64,000 nucleotides of DNA from Tabrizicola piscis (lineage in GTDB: Bacteria > Pseudomonadota > Alphaproteobacteria > Rhodobacterales > Rhodobacteraceae). Shown here one piece after another: positions 56,562 to 64,000 of the stretch. Positions within the stretch are counted from its first letter, which is position 1. The number at the start of each line of letters is the position of its first letter. The stretch is taken from positions 1,470,001-1,534,000 of the forward strand of contig NZ_CP034328.1 in NCBI RefSeq assembly GCF_003940805.1. Direction: 5' to 3'. A program made the translations under genes and the position numbers. Under the pieces are notes generated by a model. It worked only from the letters and a program-made list of their open reading frames with translations. It was not told the origin of the DNA and searched no databases.

Positions 56562-57494
56562 ATGACCACTTTTTCCCGCCGTCAGGCGCTTGCCGCGGGC
56601 GTCGCGATGCCGCTTGCCGCCGCGTTCGTGTCGCGCCCTGCCTTGGCGAATGCGCCGCTGCAGGGGTCCGGCTTCGCCCCCTGGAACCGCTTCAAGCTCG
56701 GCTCTTTCGAGGTGACCACCCTGCTTGCGGGCACCCGCGCGGGCGACAAGCCGCAGGAAACCTTCGGCACCAACGCGACACCTGAGGATTTCGCCGCCCT
56801 GTCCGCTGCAAACTTCATTCCCGCCGACATGACGCAGAACTTCTTCACGCCCACCGTCGTGAACACCGGCGCTGAACTGGTGCTGTTCGACACCGGTCTG
56901 TCCGCCGAAGGTACCCTTGCCGCGATGACGGCCGCTGGCTTCACCCCCGATCAGGTGGATGTCGTCGTCCTGACCCATATGCACGGTGACCATATCGGCG
57001 GCCTGATGGGCGCGGACGGCACCACCCCGACCTTCGCCAACGCCCGCTATGTCACCGGGTCGGTCGAGCACAACAACTGGTCCGCCGCGGGGAACGAAGG
57101 CTTCGACAAGAACGTGAAGCCGCTGAACGACAAGATCACCTTCCTTGACGATGGCGGCAGCCCGGTCTCTGGCGTCACGGCGATGCTGGCTGCGGGCCAT
57201 ACCCCTGGCCATATGATCTACATGGTCGAATCCGACGGCCAGCGCCTTGCGATCACCGCCGACACGGCGAACCACTATGTCTGGTCGCTGCAGCGCCCGG
57301 ACTGGGAAGTGCGCTTCGACGCCGACAAGGCCGCCGCCGCCGCGACCCGCAAGCAGGTGTTCGGCATGATCGCCGCCGACCGTATCCCCTTCATCGGCTA
57401 CCACATGCCCTTCCCGGGCGTGGGCTTCATTGAGGCGCAGGGCGAAGGCTTCCGCTATGTTCCGGCCAGCTATCAGTTGCTGCTGAACGGCTGA
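56562..57494 (+). CDS. Tat-exported metallo-beta-lactamase-fold hydrolase
   Basis: The 310-residue protein carries a twin-arginine signal (TFSRRQALAAG, residues 3-13, cleavage near ALA). It has the metal motif LTHMHGDHIGG (about 135-145), AAGHTPGHMIYMV, TADTANHY and GYHMPFPG, which complete the beta-lactamase-fold site with two metals. It is a periplasmic hydrolase of the quorum-quenching/arylsulfatase-like group; substrate unknown. ATG 56562 follows GGAGG; the ATG at 56550 would overlap it. An inverted repeat sits on the ribosome binding site, and a double TTCGAA hairpin follows the stop. Confidence 0.9.
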   Translation: MTTFSRRQALAAGVAMPLAAAFVSRPALANAPLQGSGFAPWNRFKLGSFEVTTLLAGTRAGDKPQETFGTNATPEDFAALSAANFIPADMTQNFFTPTVVNTGAELVLFDTGLSAEGTLAAMTAAGFTPDQVDVVVLTHMHGDHIGGLMGADGTTPTFANARYVTGSVEHNNWSAAGNEGFDKNVKPLNDKITFLDDGGSPVSGVTAMLAAGHTPGHMIYMVESDGQRLAITADTANHYVWSLQRPDWEVRFDADKAAAAATRKQVFGMIAADRIPFIGYHMPFPGVGFIEAQGEGFRYVPASYQLLLNG

Positions 57495-57504
57495 CACCCG
57501 GACC

Positions 57505-57548
57505 AAAATCCTTCGAAGGATTTTGCAAAAGTTTTCGAAAACTTTTGC
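57505..57548. repeat. Double TTCGAA hairpin element upstream of the PfkB gene
   Basis: AAAATCCTTCGAAGGATTTT (57505-57524) is joined to a 24-bp palindrome with core AGTTTTCGAAAACT (57525-57548). Both are perfect. Compared with the copy at 51047, changes occur in symmetric pairs, so base pairing is kept. It lies 10 nt after the metallo-hydrolase stop and could be its terminator. Confidence 0.75.
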
Positions 57549-57648
57549 CCCCAGCCTGCCCCAACCCTGCCCCCGGCGCCCCGCGTCCGGGGGCAGTTCC
57601 CTTTCCGGCGAAAGGTCTTATGCTAGCGGTAACACGAACAGGTGCCGC

Positions 57649-58596
57649 ATGACCCAAGCCCCCATCCTCACCCTGACGCTCAACCCCGCGCTCGACATGG
57701 CGACCGAGGTTGCCGACATCATCCCCGGCCACAAGCTGCGCTGTTCCGAACCGCAGCTTGATCCCGGCGGCGGTGGCCTGAACGTCAGCCGCGCGATCAA
57801 GGCGCTGGGGGGTGACAGCCTTGCACTGGTGGCCATCGGCGGATTGACCGGCGACCGTCTTGCCGGCCTGATCCGGGGCGAAGGCGTGACCTTCCTGTCC
57901 ATCCTCGGCCCGGGTGAGACGCGCCAGTCGCTGACAGTCAACGAAGCCTCGACCGGCAAGCAGTTCCGCTTCATGCTCCCCGGCCCCACCTGGGGCGAGG
58001 CGGAACGCGCCCGCGTCTTCACCCTTCTTGGTGCAACCGCGCGGCCCGGCGGCATCTCGGTCATCTCCGGCAGCCAGCCGCCCGGGGTGCCAGTGGACTT
58101 TCCGGCGCAGCTTGCCGCGTCGATGCCCGAAAGCCGTGTGGTGCTGGACACCTCGGGTTCCGCCCTGACCGAGGCGGTCCGCCACCCGATCCCCGGCCTT
58201 GAAGTCTTGCGGATGGACGGCGAAGAGGGTGAGGCGCTGGCCGGTCGCCCCCTGCCCACGCTGGCCGATACTGCCGAATTCGCCCAGTCACTGGTGCACG
58301 CCGGGGTCGCCCGCATGGTCATCATCGCCCGGGGTGCCGAAGGCAATGTGCTGGCCGACGCGCAGCACCGCGTCTTCGCCAAGGCGGCGCGCGTCAAGGT
58401 CAAGTCCACTGTCGGCGCGGGTGACAGCTTCGTCGCGGCCTTCGTCCTTGCCCTGTCGCGCGGTCAGTCGAATGACGAGGCGCTGGCGCTCGGCTCTGCC
58501 GCCGCCTCGGCGGCCGTGATGAGCGACGCCACGCAGTTGTGCCGCCCCGAAGACGTGATGCGCCTGCTGCCGGAATGTGCGGTGACAAAGGTCTAG
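57649..58596 (+). CDS. pfkB: PfkB-family sugar kinase (phosphofructokinase-like)
   Basis: The 315-residue ribokinase-family enzyme opens TLTLNPALDMATEV, the 6-phosphofructokinase II/1-phosphofructokinase type. It has GGGGLNVSRAIKALGG for the substrate, GSQPPGVPVD and the C-terminal ATP/catalytic signature STVGAGDSFVAAF with Asp near residue 260. It phosphorylates fructose 6-phosphate or a similar sugar phosphate (or fructose 1-phosphate). ATG 57649 gives a standard start; upstream frame runs into the hairpin element. It is flanked on both sides by TTCGAA hairpin arrays. Confidence 0.9.
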   Translation: MTQAPILTLTLNPALDMATEVADIIPGHKLRCSEPQLDPGGGGLNVSRAIKALGGDSLALVAIGGLTGDRLAGLIRGEGVTFLSILGPGETRQSLTVNEASTGKQFRFMLPGPTWGEAERARVFTLLGATARPGGISVISGSQPPGVPVDFPAQLAASMPESRVVLDTSGSALTEAVRHPIPGLEVLRMDGEEGEALAGRPLPTLADTAEFAQSLVHAGVARMVIIARGAEGNVLADAQHRVFAKAARVKVKSTVGAGDSFVAAFVLALSRGQSNDEALALGSAAASAAVMSDATQLCRPEDVMRLLPECAVTKV

Positions 58597-58597
58597 C

Positions 58598-58664
58598 CGA
58601 TGTCTTCGAAGACATCGAACCGGAGCCTTCCAAGGCTCCGGACCGGACTTTTCGAAAAGTCCGG
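58598..58664. repeat. Triple hairpin array after the PfkB gene
   Basis: Three hairpins follow the PfkB stop by one base: a 20-bp palindrome CGATGTCTTCGAAGACATCG (58598-58617), a stem with core GCCTTCCAAGGC (58620-58641, arms of 10), and a 22-bp palindrome with core GACTTTTCGAAAAGTC (58643-58664). First and last share the TTCGAA centre with the elements at 51047 and 57505. Perfect arms suggest selection on structure. Confidence 0.72.
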
Positions 58665-58723
58665 ATGCACCTCAGTGTCAAGCTAGCGCGGAACCGGGCA
58701 GGTCTGCAGCGGTCGATCCTGCC

Positions 58724-59110
58724 TTACCGGCAAAACCCCGCCACCGCTTCGCCTTGGTGCCGGACCTTTCCGGCCAGACCCATCGCGTCGATCCAAACGC
58801 GCATCGCGTCCGAGATCGGGCCGAAGAAGGTGATCTCCTCAAGCTCCGCCGCCGCACGCAGTGCCGCCATTTCCGGCCAGCCCATCGCCAGATCATGGTG
58901 CCCAACCCAAGCCTCGGCGTCGCGATAGCGCACGACGGCCTGCCCTTCTTCCGACCCTTCAGTGCAAAAGAACCGGTAGTCCAGCACGCCCCGGTGCCCG
59001 TCACGCTGAACCCGCCTTACAAGTGCCGTGGTAGCGGTCAGGAACGCTTGCCGCCCGGACACAAGCCGGTAGCGGTTGACGACAGTGATCCCAATCCCCG
59101 CCATCATCAT
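58724..59110 (-). CDS. Conserved small protein, 128 aa, unknown function
   Basis: This 128-residue soluble protein begins MMMAGIGITVVNRYRLVSG and has a late part with LEEITFFGPISDAMRVWIDAM. The layout of strands and helices (a short beta-alpha-beta with FFCTEGSEEGQAVVRYRDAEAW, given here in part) recalls a ferredoxin-like, antibiotic-biosynthesis-monooxygenase type domain, but I do not recognise the family for sure. ATG 59110 overlaps the nadE stop by one base, so it is coupled to NAD+ synthetase. Confidence 0.6.
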   Translation of the reverse strand: MMMAGIGITVVNRYRLVSGRQAFLTATTALVRRVQRDGHRGVLDYRFFCTEGSEEGQAVVRYRDAEAWVGHHDLAMGWPEMAALRAAAELEEITFFGPISDAMRVWIDAMGLAGKVRHQGEAVAGFCR

Positions 59111-60774
59111 CAAGCCCCGCTGTCGTCCCGCCAGCGGTTGACGATGGGATAGCGCCGGTCCAGCCATAACGCCTTTTGCGTCAGCCGGACCCCAGGCGCG
59201 GACTGGAAGCGCTTGTATTCCGCCAGATACAGCAGGTGCTCCACCTTCTTCACCGTGGCCCGGTCAAAGCCTTGCGCCACGATCTCGGCGACGGACAGTT
59301 CCTTTTCCACCAGCCCTTCCAGGATGGCGTCCAGCACCTCATAGGGCGGCAGGCTGTCGTCATCGCGCTGGTTGGCCCGCAACTCGGCACTTGGCGGCCG
59401 GTCAATGATCCGCGCCGGGATGACCTCGCCCGCAGGGCCCTTCATCCACGGCCGGTGGTGTTCATTCCGCCAGCGCGCGGTCAGGAACATCCGGGTCTTG
59501 TACATGTCCTTGACCGGGTTGTAGCCACCGTTCATGTCGCCGTAGATCGTGCAGTATCCCACCGCCATCTCGGACTTGTTGCCCGTGGTCAGCAGCATCT
59601 CGCCAAACTTGTTCGACAGGGCCATCAACATCACGCCCCGCAGGCGGGACTGGATGTTTTCCTCGGTGATCCCCGGCTCCGTCCCCGCGAAAAGGGGCGC
59701 CAGCGCGTCACCCACCGCCTCTTGCGCCCCGGAAATCGGCACCGAGTCATAGCGGCAGCCCAAAGCCTTCGCCGCCGCCGTGGCAAGGTCCAGCGATTCC
59801 TGGCTGGTGAACTCCGACGGCAGCATCACGCAGCGCACATTCTCCGGCCCCAAGGCATCCACCGCCATCGCCGCGACGATGGCGCTGTCGATCCCCCCCG
59901 AAAGGCCAAGCAGCGCCTTTTTGAACCCGGTCTTGCGCATGTAATCGCCCAGCGCAAGGACGCAGGCCCGGTAATCCGCCTCGCCAATCGGCGGGATGTC
60001 ATGGATCTCACCCGGGTCAGCCTCCCACCCCTCCGCCCCCCGGCGGAAGGTGACCAGTACCAGCGTCTCGTCAAACTGCGGCAGTTGCGCCATCAGCCGC
60101 CCACCCGGGTTCAGCACCATGGATGAGCCGTCAAACACCTGGTCATCCTGCCCGCCCACCATGTTGAGGTAGACCAGCGGCAGCCCCGTCTCCACCACGC
60201 GGGACACCATCAGGTTCAGCCGCAGGTTCGGCTTGCCCCGGTGGTAGGGCGAGCCATTGGGGATCAACAGGATCTCCGCCCCCGTCTCGGCCAGGGTTTC
60301 CGCCACGTCGGGGTGCCAGGCATCCTCGCAGATCGGCGTGCCGATCCGCACGCCATTCACCACATAGGGCCCATGCACATCGGCCGAGGTGAAGATGCGC
60401 TTTTCGTCAAACACGGCATCATTGGGCAGGTGGTGCTTCAGCACGCGGGCGCTGATCCTGCCGCCCTGCAGGACGTAGTAGCCGTTGTACAGCCTGCCGC
60501 CCATCACCACCGGCCCGCCGACCCCCAGCGCCGGGCCATCGGCGCACTCAGCCGCCAAAGCCTCGACCGCCGCCACGGCTGCGCGGACAAAGGCCGGCTT
60601 CAGGATCAGGTCCTGCGTCTGGTAGCCGGTGATGAACATCTCGGTCAGGGCCACCATGTCGGCCCCGGCCTTGCGCCCCGCGTCCCATGCGGTCCGCGCG
60701 CGGTCCAGGTTCCCCGCAATATCGCCCACCACCGGGTTCAACTGCGCCAGCATCAAACGGAACGTGTCGGTCAT
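59110..60774 (-). CDS. nadE: Glutamine-dependent NAD+ synthetase
   Basis: The 554-residue enzyme amidates deamido-NAD+ to NAD+ using glutamine. The N-terminal nitrilase-like glutaminase (about 1-250) has the Glu in LTEMFITGYQ, Lys near HHLPNDAVFDEKR and catalytic Cys in GTPICEDAWHP. The C-terminal synthetase (about 270-554) has the ATP loop LGLSGGIDSA. ATG 60774 (MTDTFRLML) is preferred; Met at 60786 is possible. It shares its 3' end with the coupled small gene. Confidence 0.94.
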   Translation of the reverse strand: MTDTFRLMLAQLNPVVGDIAGNLDRARTAWDAGRKAGADMVALTEMFITGYQTQDLILKPAFVRAAVAAVEALAAECADGPALGVGGPVVMGGRLYNGYYVLQGGRISARVLKHHLPNDAVFDEKRIFTSADVHGPYVVNGVRIGTPICEDAWHPDVAETLAETGAEILLIPNGSPYHRGKPNLRLNLMVSRVVETGLPLVYLNMVGGQDDQVFDGSSMVLNPGGRLMAQLPQFDETLVLVTFRRGAEGWEADPGEIHDIPPIGEADYRACVLALGDYMRKTGFKKALLGLSGGIDSAIVAAMAVDALGPENVRCVMLPSEFTSQESLDLATAAAKALGCRYDSVPISGAQEAVGDALAPLFAGTEPGITEENIQSRLRGVMLMALSNKFGEMLLTTGNKSEMAVGYCTIYGDMNGGYNPVKDMYKTRMFLTARWRNEHHRPWMKGPAGEVIPARIIDRPPSAELRANQRDDDSLPPYEVLDAILEGLVEKELSVAEIVAQGFDRATVKKVEHLLYLAEYKRFQSAPGVRLTQKALWLDRRYPIVNRWRDDSGA

Positions 60775-60925
60775 CGGGGCCCCCATCACATCGCCTTGTT
60801 CTAGCAGACTGACGCCCAAGGGAAAGCCGCCCCGCCCACCTGACCAAAGCTTGACCTAGCGCGGCTTGTCACACCCCCATCGCGCCCTTACCCTCCCCTC
60901 CTGACCGAACCCTCGGGAATCGCCC

Positions 60926-62410
60926 ATGCGCCGCCTTGCCTTGATCTTCTGCCTTGTCGCCCTTCCGACCCTTGCCCCCCCGGCCGGGGCCCAGGATGGC
61001 GAGGTGCTGACCAAACAATACGACGACGGGTCGGTCTATGAAGGCACCTTCCTGAACGGCCGCCAGCACGGTACCGGCACCTACCGCCTGCCCTCAGGGT
61101 TCGAATACACCGGCGACTGGATCGAGGGCGAGATTGTCGGCCAGGGCATCGCCCGCTATCCCAATGGCTCGGTCTACGAAGGCGCTTTTCTGAACGGTCA
61201 GCCTGACGGGCGCGGCAAGATCACCGCCCCCGATGGCCGCACCTATGAAGGTGACTGGGTTCAGGGCCAGATGACCGGCCAAGGCACCGCCCGCTATGCC
61301 AATGGGTCGGTCTACGAAGGCAGTTTTACCAACGGCGTCCACAATGGCCGGGGCAAGCTGACCAACCCGTCGGGCTACACGTACGAAGGCCAGTGGGTGC
61401 TGGGGGCCAAGCAGGGCATCGGCAAGATCACCTACCCCGATGGCGCGACCTACGAAGGCACGCTGGTCAAGGGCCAGCGCGCCGGGCAGGGCGTGCTGAC
61501 GATGCCGGACGGTCTGATCTATGACGGCGACTGGGCCGAGGGTCAGATCAACGGCGAAGGCCGCCTGACCCAGCCGAACGGCGATGTCTACGAAGGCGCC
61601 TTCGTCAACGGCCAGCGCGAAGGCCGGGGCCGCCTCACGCATGCCAACGGCGATGTCTATGACGGCGGCTGGGTCAAGGACCGCCGCCACGGCACCGGCA
61701 CCTTCACTGCCGCCGATGGCTTCGAATACGAAGGTTCGTGGGTGGAAGGGCGGATGGAAGGCACCGGGTCCATCACCTATCCCGATGGCGCGGTCTATGT
61801 CGGCGCGATGCGGGCCGACCAGCCAAACGGCACGGGTGCGATCACCTATCCCGACGGCTCCACCTATCAGGGGGTGTGGGCGGCGGGCCTGATCAACGGT
61901 CAGGGCCGGTCAACCTATGCCGACGGCCGGGTGTATGAGGGGGCGTTCCGCAACGCGCAGCCGCATGGCACCGGCACGATGACCCACCCCGACGGCTACC
62001 GCTATGAAGGCGACTGGCTGGATGGCCAGCGCGAAGGCGTGGGTGCTGCGGTCTACCCCGATGGCAGCCTGTACAAGGGCAGCTTCAAGGCCGGGCTCCG
62101 CGATGGCGAGGGTGAGTTCACCACGACAGACGGTTTCCGCTACGTCGGCCAATGGGTCGCCGGCCAGATCGAGGGGGAGGGCATGGCCACCTATCCCGGC
62201 GGAGACGTCTATGTCGGCACCTTCAAGGCCGGCCGCCGCGAAGGTCAGGGCACCCTGACCTACGCCAGCGGCGACGTGGCCGAAGGCATCTGGCAAAACG
62301 GCATCCTGACGGCACCGCCGGCGGCGGCGGAGGGGGCTGAAGTTCCCGCCGTTGACGCCCCCGCCGAAGTTGGGGCGCCAGCGGAAGACAGCCCCGCGCC
62401 CAACCCTTGA
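60926..62410 (+). CDS. Secreted MORN-repeat protein, 18 full repeats
   Basis: The 494-residue protein has a signal peptide (MRRLALIFCLVALPTLAPPAGA). From residue about 38 it has 18 nearly regular 23-residue MORN repeats of the form YEGxWxxGxxxGxGxxxYPDGxx, a short partial one, and a Pro/Ala/Glu-rich tail (about 455-494). MORN repeats form an elongated beta sheet and usually bind lipid or protein partners. In an exported protein it may act at the envelope. Length and repeat number are high for a bacterial MORN protein. It stands alone and is divergent from nadE. Confidence 0.9.
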   Translation: MRRLALIFCLVALPTLAPPAGAQDGEVLTKQYDDGSVYEGTFLNGRQHGTGTYRLPSGFEYTGDWIEGEIVGQGIARYPNGSVYEGAFLNGQPDGRGKITAPDGRTYEGDWVQGQMTGQGTARYANGSVYEGSFTNGVHNGRGKLTNPSGYTYEGQWVLGAKQGIGKITYPDGATYEGTLVKGQRAGQGVLTMPDGLIYDGDWAEGQINGEGRLTQPNGDVYEGAFVNGQREGRGRLTHANGDVYDGGWVKDRRHGTGTFTAADGFEYEGSWVEGRMEGTGSITYPDGAVYVGAMRADQPNGTGAITYPDGSTYQGVWAAGLINGQGRSTYADGRVYEGAFRNAQPHGTGTMTHPDGYRYEGDWLDGQREGVGAAVYPDGSLYKGSFKAGLRDGEGEFTTTDGFRYVGQWVAGQIEGEGMATYPGGDVYVGTFKAGRREGQGTLTYASGDVAEGIWQNGILTAPPAAAEGAEVPAVDAPAEVGAPAEDSPAPNP

Positions 62411-62778
62411 CGGGCCAGGAGGTCACCCAGTGCTGTTCAGACCTGCAAAGGCGTGTTTGAGAAGCCCGTTGAAAGTTGGCGCGACAATAGTCGCCATCGG
62501 TCTTCCGCTGGAACTCGCAAGATTTTTTTCTCGGTAATCCAATCTGTGTTTATTACGTTATTGCCCCGTTTTTGTACGTATCAATGTCTGCCTTCTTCTT
62601 TTCACTCTGGCAGTCACAAAATGGAACGGGAAAGAACGGCAAATGATGAATAAACTAAATTGCCGGCCTGTGTAACTTGGCGCTGTGATGTACCGCATAT
62701 GCTTACTCCCCGGTAGGGCTAGCGGCAGAACCAAATCGCAAGATATGTCGCCACATCGAAGACAAGGTTCTTTGGAAG
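62411..62778. other. AT-richer intergenic stretch before the orphan gene
   Basis: I see no gene here. From about 62520 the base composition turns clearly AT-richer (for example GATTTTTTTC and several T-runs) than the rest of the window. It joins the AT-richer orphan gene at 62779 and probably marks imported DNA. Confidence 0.45.
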
Positions 62779-63372
62779 ATGGATCATAAGCACCTTCGCT
62801 TCGTCGACAACGAACCATTCCAGTTTCAGACCTATCCAGACCGTGACACCTCACGGGTAAATCGCTACGTCTCTGAAACTGGCCTCACATTCTGGTTTGA
62901 TGCGGTCACGGAATGTGTGGTGACATCTGACCCTGGCCTGTTTCTTCAGGTGATCTTCAGGGCTGACCTGGGAAACATTCAAAGACTGTTGATCCTTAAC
63001 ATCGCTGGCCGCAAAATTCAGATTTCAGCCGAGCAACTGACAGAGCATTCCGGCGTTCCAGGGATCCATTCAAAGTTTCACTGGATCATCGAAGATATTG
63101 GAAGGCCATTGGTCTACTACACCGGCTGGGACGATGCTCGCCAAGGCATCAAGCGACCGCACGATCAAAGACATCAGAGACTCACGAATTCTGATGGCTT
63201 TGAAACAGCGGCGCAGCAGGAAGTCGCTCTTGCATTCGTTCTGGCCGCGCTGGGGAGATATGGAAACGTGTTTTCCGGGTCGCCAGCATACGGCCTCGAC
63301 ATTCCCGCCAACGTTGATCTGTCAGACGAACTCAAAGAACGAATTTCTGCAGGAAAGCTCATTTCGGTTTGA
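62779..63372 (+). CDS. Orphan protein, 197 aa, AT-richer DNA
   Basis: The 197-residue protein begins MDHKHLRFVDNEPFQF. It looks soluble, with mixed strands and helices, has many His and Asp in the centre (VYYTGWDDARQG, HDQRHQRL), and has no signal peptide or membrane helix. I do not recognise it. Codon use and GC are clearly lower than in the neighbouring MORN and nadE genes. A GTAGGGTG-type hairpin follows the stop by 8 nt. Together these suggest recent transfer. The ATG has only a weak ribosome binding site (TTGGAAG). Confidence 0.55.
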   Translation: MDHKHLRFVDNEPFQFQTYPDRDTSRVNRYVSETGLTFWFDAVTECVVTSDPGLFLQVIFRADLGNIQRLLILNIAGRKIQISAEQLTEHSGVPGIHSKFHWIIEDIGRPLVYYTGWDDARQGIKRPHDQRHQRLTNSDGFETAAQQEVALAFVLAALGRYGNVFSGSPAYGLDIPANVDLSDELKERISAGKLISV

Positions 63373-63793
63373 GCAAAACGTAGGGTGGGTGCCAACCCAC
63401 CGCTTCGATATGCACAATACGCCACATATGTCCCAAAAGAGCCCGACCAGTCCAAAGCCCCTGACGAACACCAGCGTCCCCGTCAAGGACGCAGCGCGTT
63501 CCTAACACATCATCCCAAACAGCCTGCACTTCCCGCCCAAAAGGGCCGTCTGGATGGGCGCCAATCAATCGCTGTATCATCCCCGGCCATCACACCTGTT
63601 GTCCCAAGCCCTACAGCCCCGCGCACAGTCAAAGGCCCAACCTGCACCATATCGCAATCCGCCCCATCTCAGTCCCGACCACCGGCTCAGTCCGCAAAGT
63701 ACCAGCCGCCCCACAACTCCCTAACAGCTCGCTAACGCCCCTCTCAACCCCTTGAAAGATAACACCCTCTCTCCCTGTCCCTGCCCGGGACAG
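63373..63793. other. Intergenic stretch between the orphan gene and the photolyase-related gene
   Basis: 421 bp without a convincing gene. It begins with the hairpin at 63380. The rest is cytosine-rich on the plus strand (many CCC and CAxCC runs) and could be decayed coding DNA, but no frame gives a recognisable product. Confidence 0.45.
63380..63401. repeat. GTAGGGTG hairpin, copy 2
   Basis: GTAGGGTGGGTGCC continues into AACCCACC, a short stem with a 4-nt loop. It shares CGTAGGGTG with the hairpin after glyA (30943-30965). It follows the orphan gene by 8 nt. Confidence 0.6.
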
Positions 63794-64000
63794 CTAAACG
63801 ACCTCCCCCCCATCCAGCCGTTCCAGCACCCTTGCGGCCCCCGCCAGAACCGCCTCCCGGTGCCCCGCCTCCATCCCGTCCCAGACCCGGTACATCTGCC
63901 CCATCCGCGGGTTCGACCGGAACCTTTCGCGGTGCCGGTCAAGGAAGTGCCAGTAAAGCAGATTGAACGGACAAGCCCCCTCACCCACTTTGACCTTCAC
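63794..64000 (-). CDS. Photolyase/cryptochrome-related protein, C-terminal end
   Basis: The frame runs in from the right edge and stops at 63794-63796, so only the last 68 residues are visible. GACPFNLLYWHFLDRH and NPRMGQMYRVWDGM match the C-terminal region of deoxyribodipyrimidine photolyase-related (FeS-BCP/cryptochrome-type) flavoproteins, with a single cysteine that could be one of their iron-sulfur ligands. The start and FAD domain are outside the window. Light-driven DNA repair is the likely role of the family. Confidence 0.75.
   Translation of the reverse strand: MKVKVGEGACPFNLLYWHFLDRHRERFRSNPRMGQMYRVWDGMEAGHREAVLAGAARVLERLDGGEVV

Noticed and set aside
61010..62300. DNA tandem repeats of about 69 bp that could suggest a CRISPR or minisatellite
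   Set aside because: The periodicity is that of the 23-residue MORN repeats in a single open frame; DNA units are too divergent for a CRISPR array.

Overview
The window is GC-rich, densely packed chromosomal DNA from an alphaproteobacterium, most likely a Rhodobacteraceae member close to Rhodobacter, Tabrizicola or Gemmobacter. The evidence is the family-typical small proteins (a TIGR02300-type acidic protein, a DUF3775 protein, a CTP-synthetase-like 57-residue peptide), a GlpSTPQV glycerol importer, and intergenic hairpins ending in GGATATTTGG. This placement is inference; there is no rRNA in the window. I see no prophage, insertion sequence, CRISPR array or classical defence island.

Layout. 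1-6.9 kb: end of an unknown gene, a GT2-like glycosyltransferase and a MAPEG protein joined by ATGA overlaps, then lpd, a pirin, a small EF-hand protein, a GntR/FCD regulator, a YgjP-type metallopeptidase, a TIGR02300 protein and tRNA-Ala(GGC). 6.9-15.9 kb: an RND efflux pair, a DEAD-box RNA helicase, a candidate 6S-like RNA, thymidine kinase, an EamA exporter and a membrane-anchored M48-like protein without a zinc motif. 15.9-20.8 kb: a nucleoside salvage operon, cdd-deoA-deoB-add-upp plus a small secreted protein. 20.9-28.7 kb: a VOC/bicupin protein, divergent maeB behind an 18-bp palindrome, prpE behind TTTGCAAA-type sites, and an Hpt/sigma-54 response regulator pair. 28.7-33.5 kb: nadK, glyA, a HEPN-like gene next to a decapitated DUF817 gene, and small genes.

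33.6-45.1 kb is one catabolic block for glycerol. A divergent DeoR-family regulator faces glpD, the GlpS/GlpT ATPases, the GlpP/GlpQ permeases, a DUF2160 protein, the GlpV binding protein, glycerol kinase and an iron-type alcohol dehydrogenase. Glycerol is imported, phosphorylated and oxidised to dihydroxyacetone phosphate. The two ATPases carry complementary motif defects, so the importer probably has one good and one degenerate ATP site.

45-55.8 kb: an SH3b protein, tRNA-Ala(CGC), thioredoxin 2, DUF3775, a secreted protein, the glycine cleavage operon gcvT-gcvH-gcvP under a tandem glycine riboswitch, a MATE exporter and gltX. With glyA and lpd also here, most of the one-carbon/glycine machinery lies in this window. 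56-64 kb: a zincin, a Tat-exported metallo-beta-lactamase-fold protein, a PfkB kinase between two hairpin arrays, NAD+ synthetase, an 18-repeat secreted MORN protein, an AT-richer orphan gene and the end of a photolyase-related gene.

The most unusual features are non-coding or mosaic: at least four families of dispersed intergenic hairpins (including double and triple TTCGAA palindromes), a 6S-like fold upstream of tdk, the HEPN-like gene abutting the DUF817 remnant, and the asymmetric GlpS/GlpT pair.
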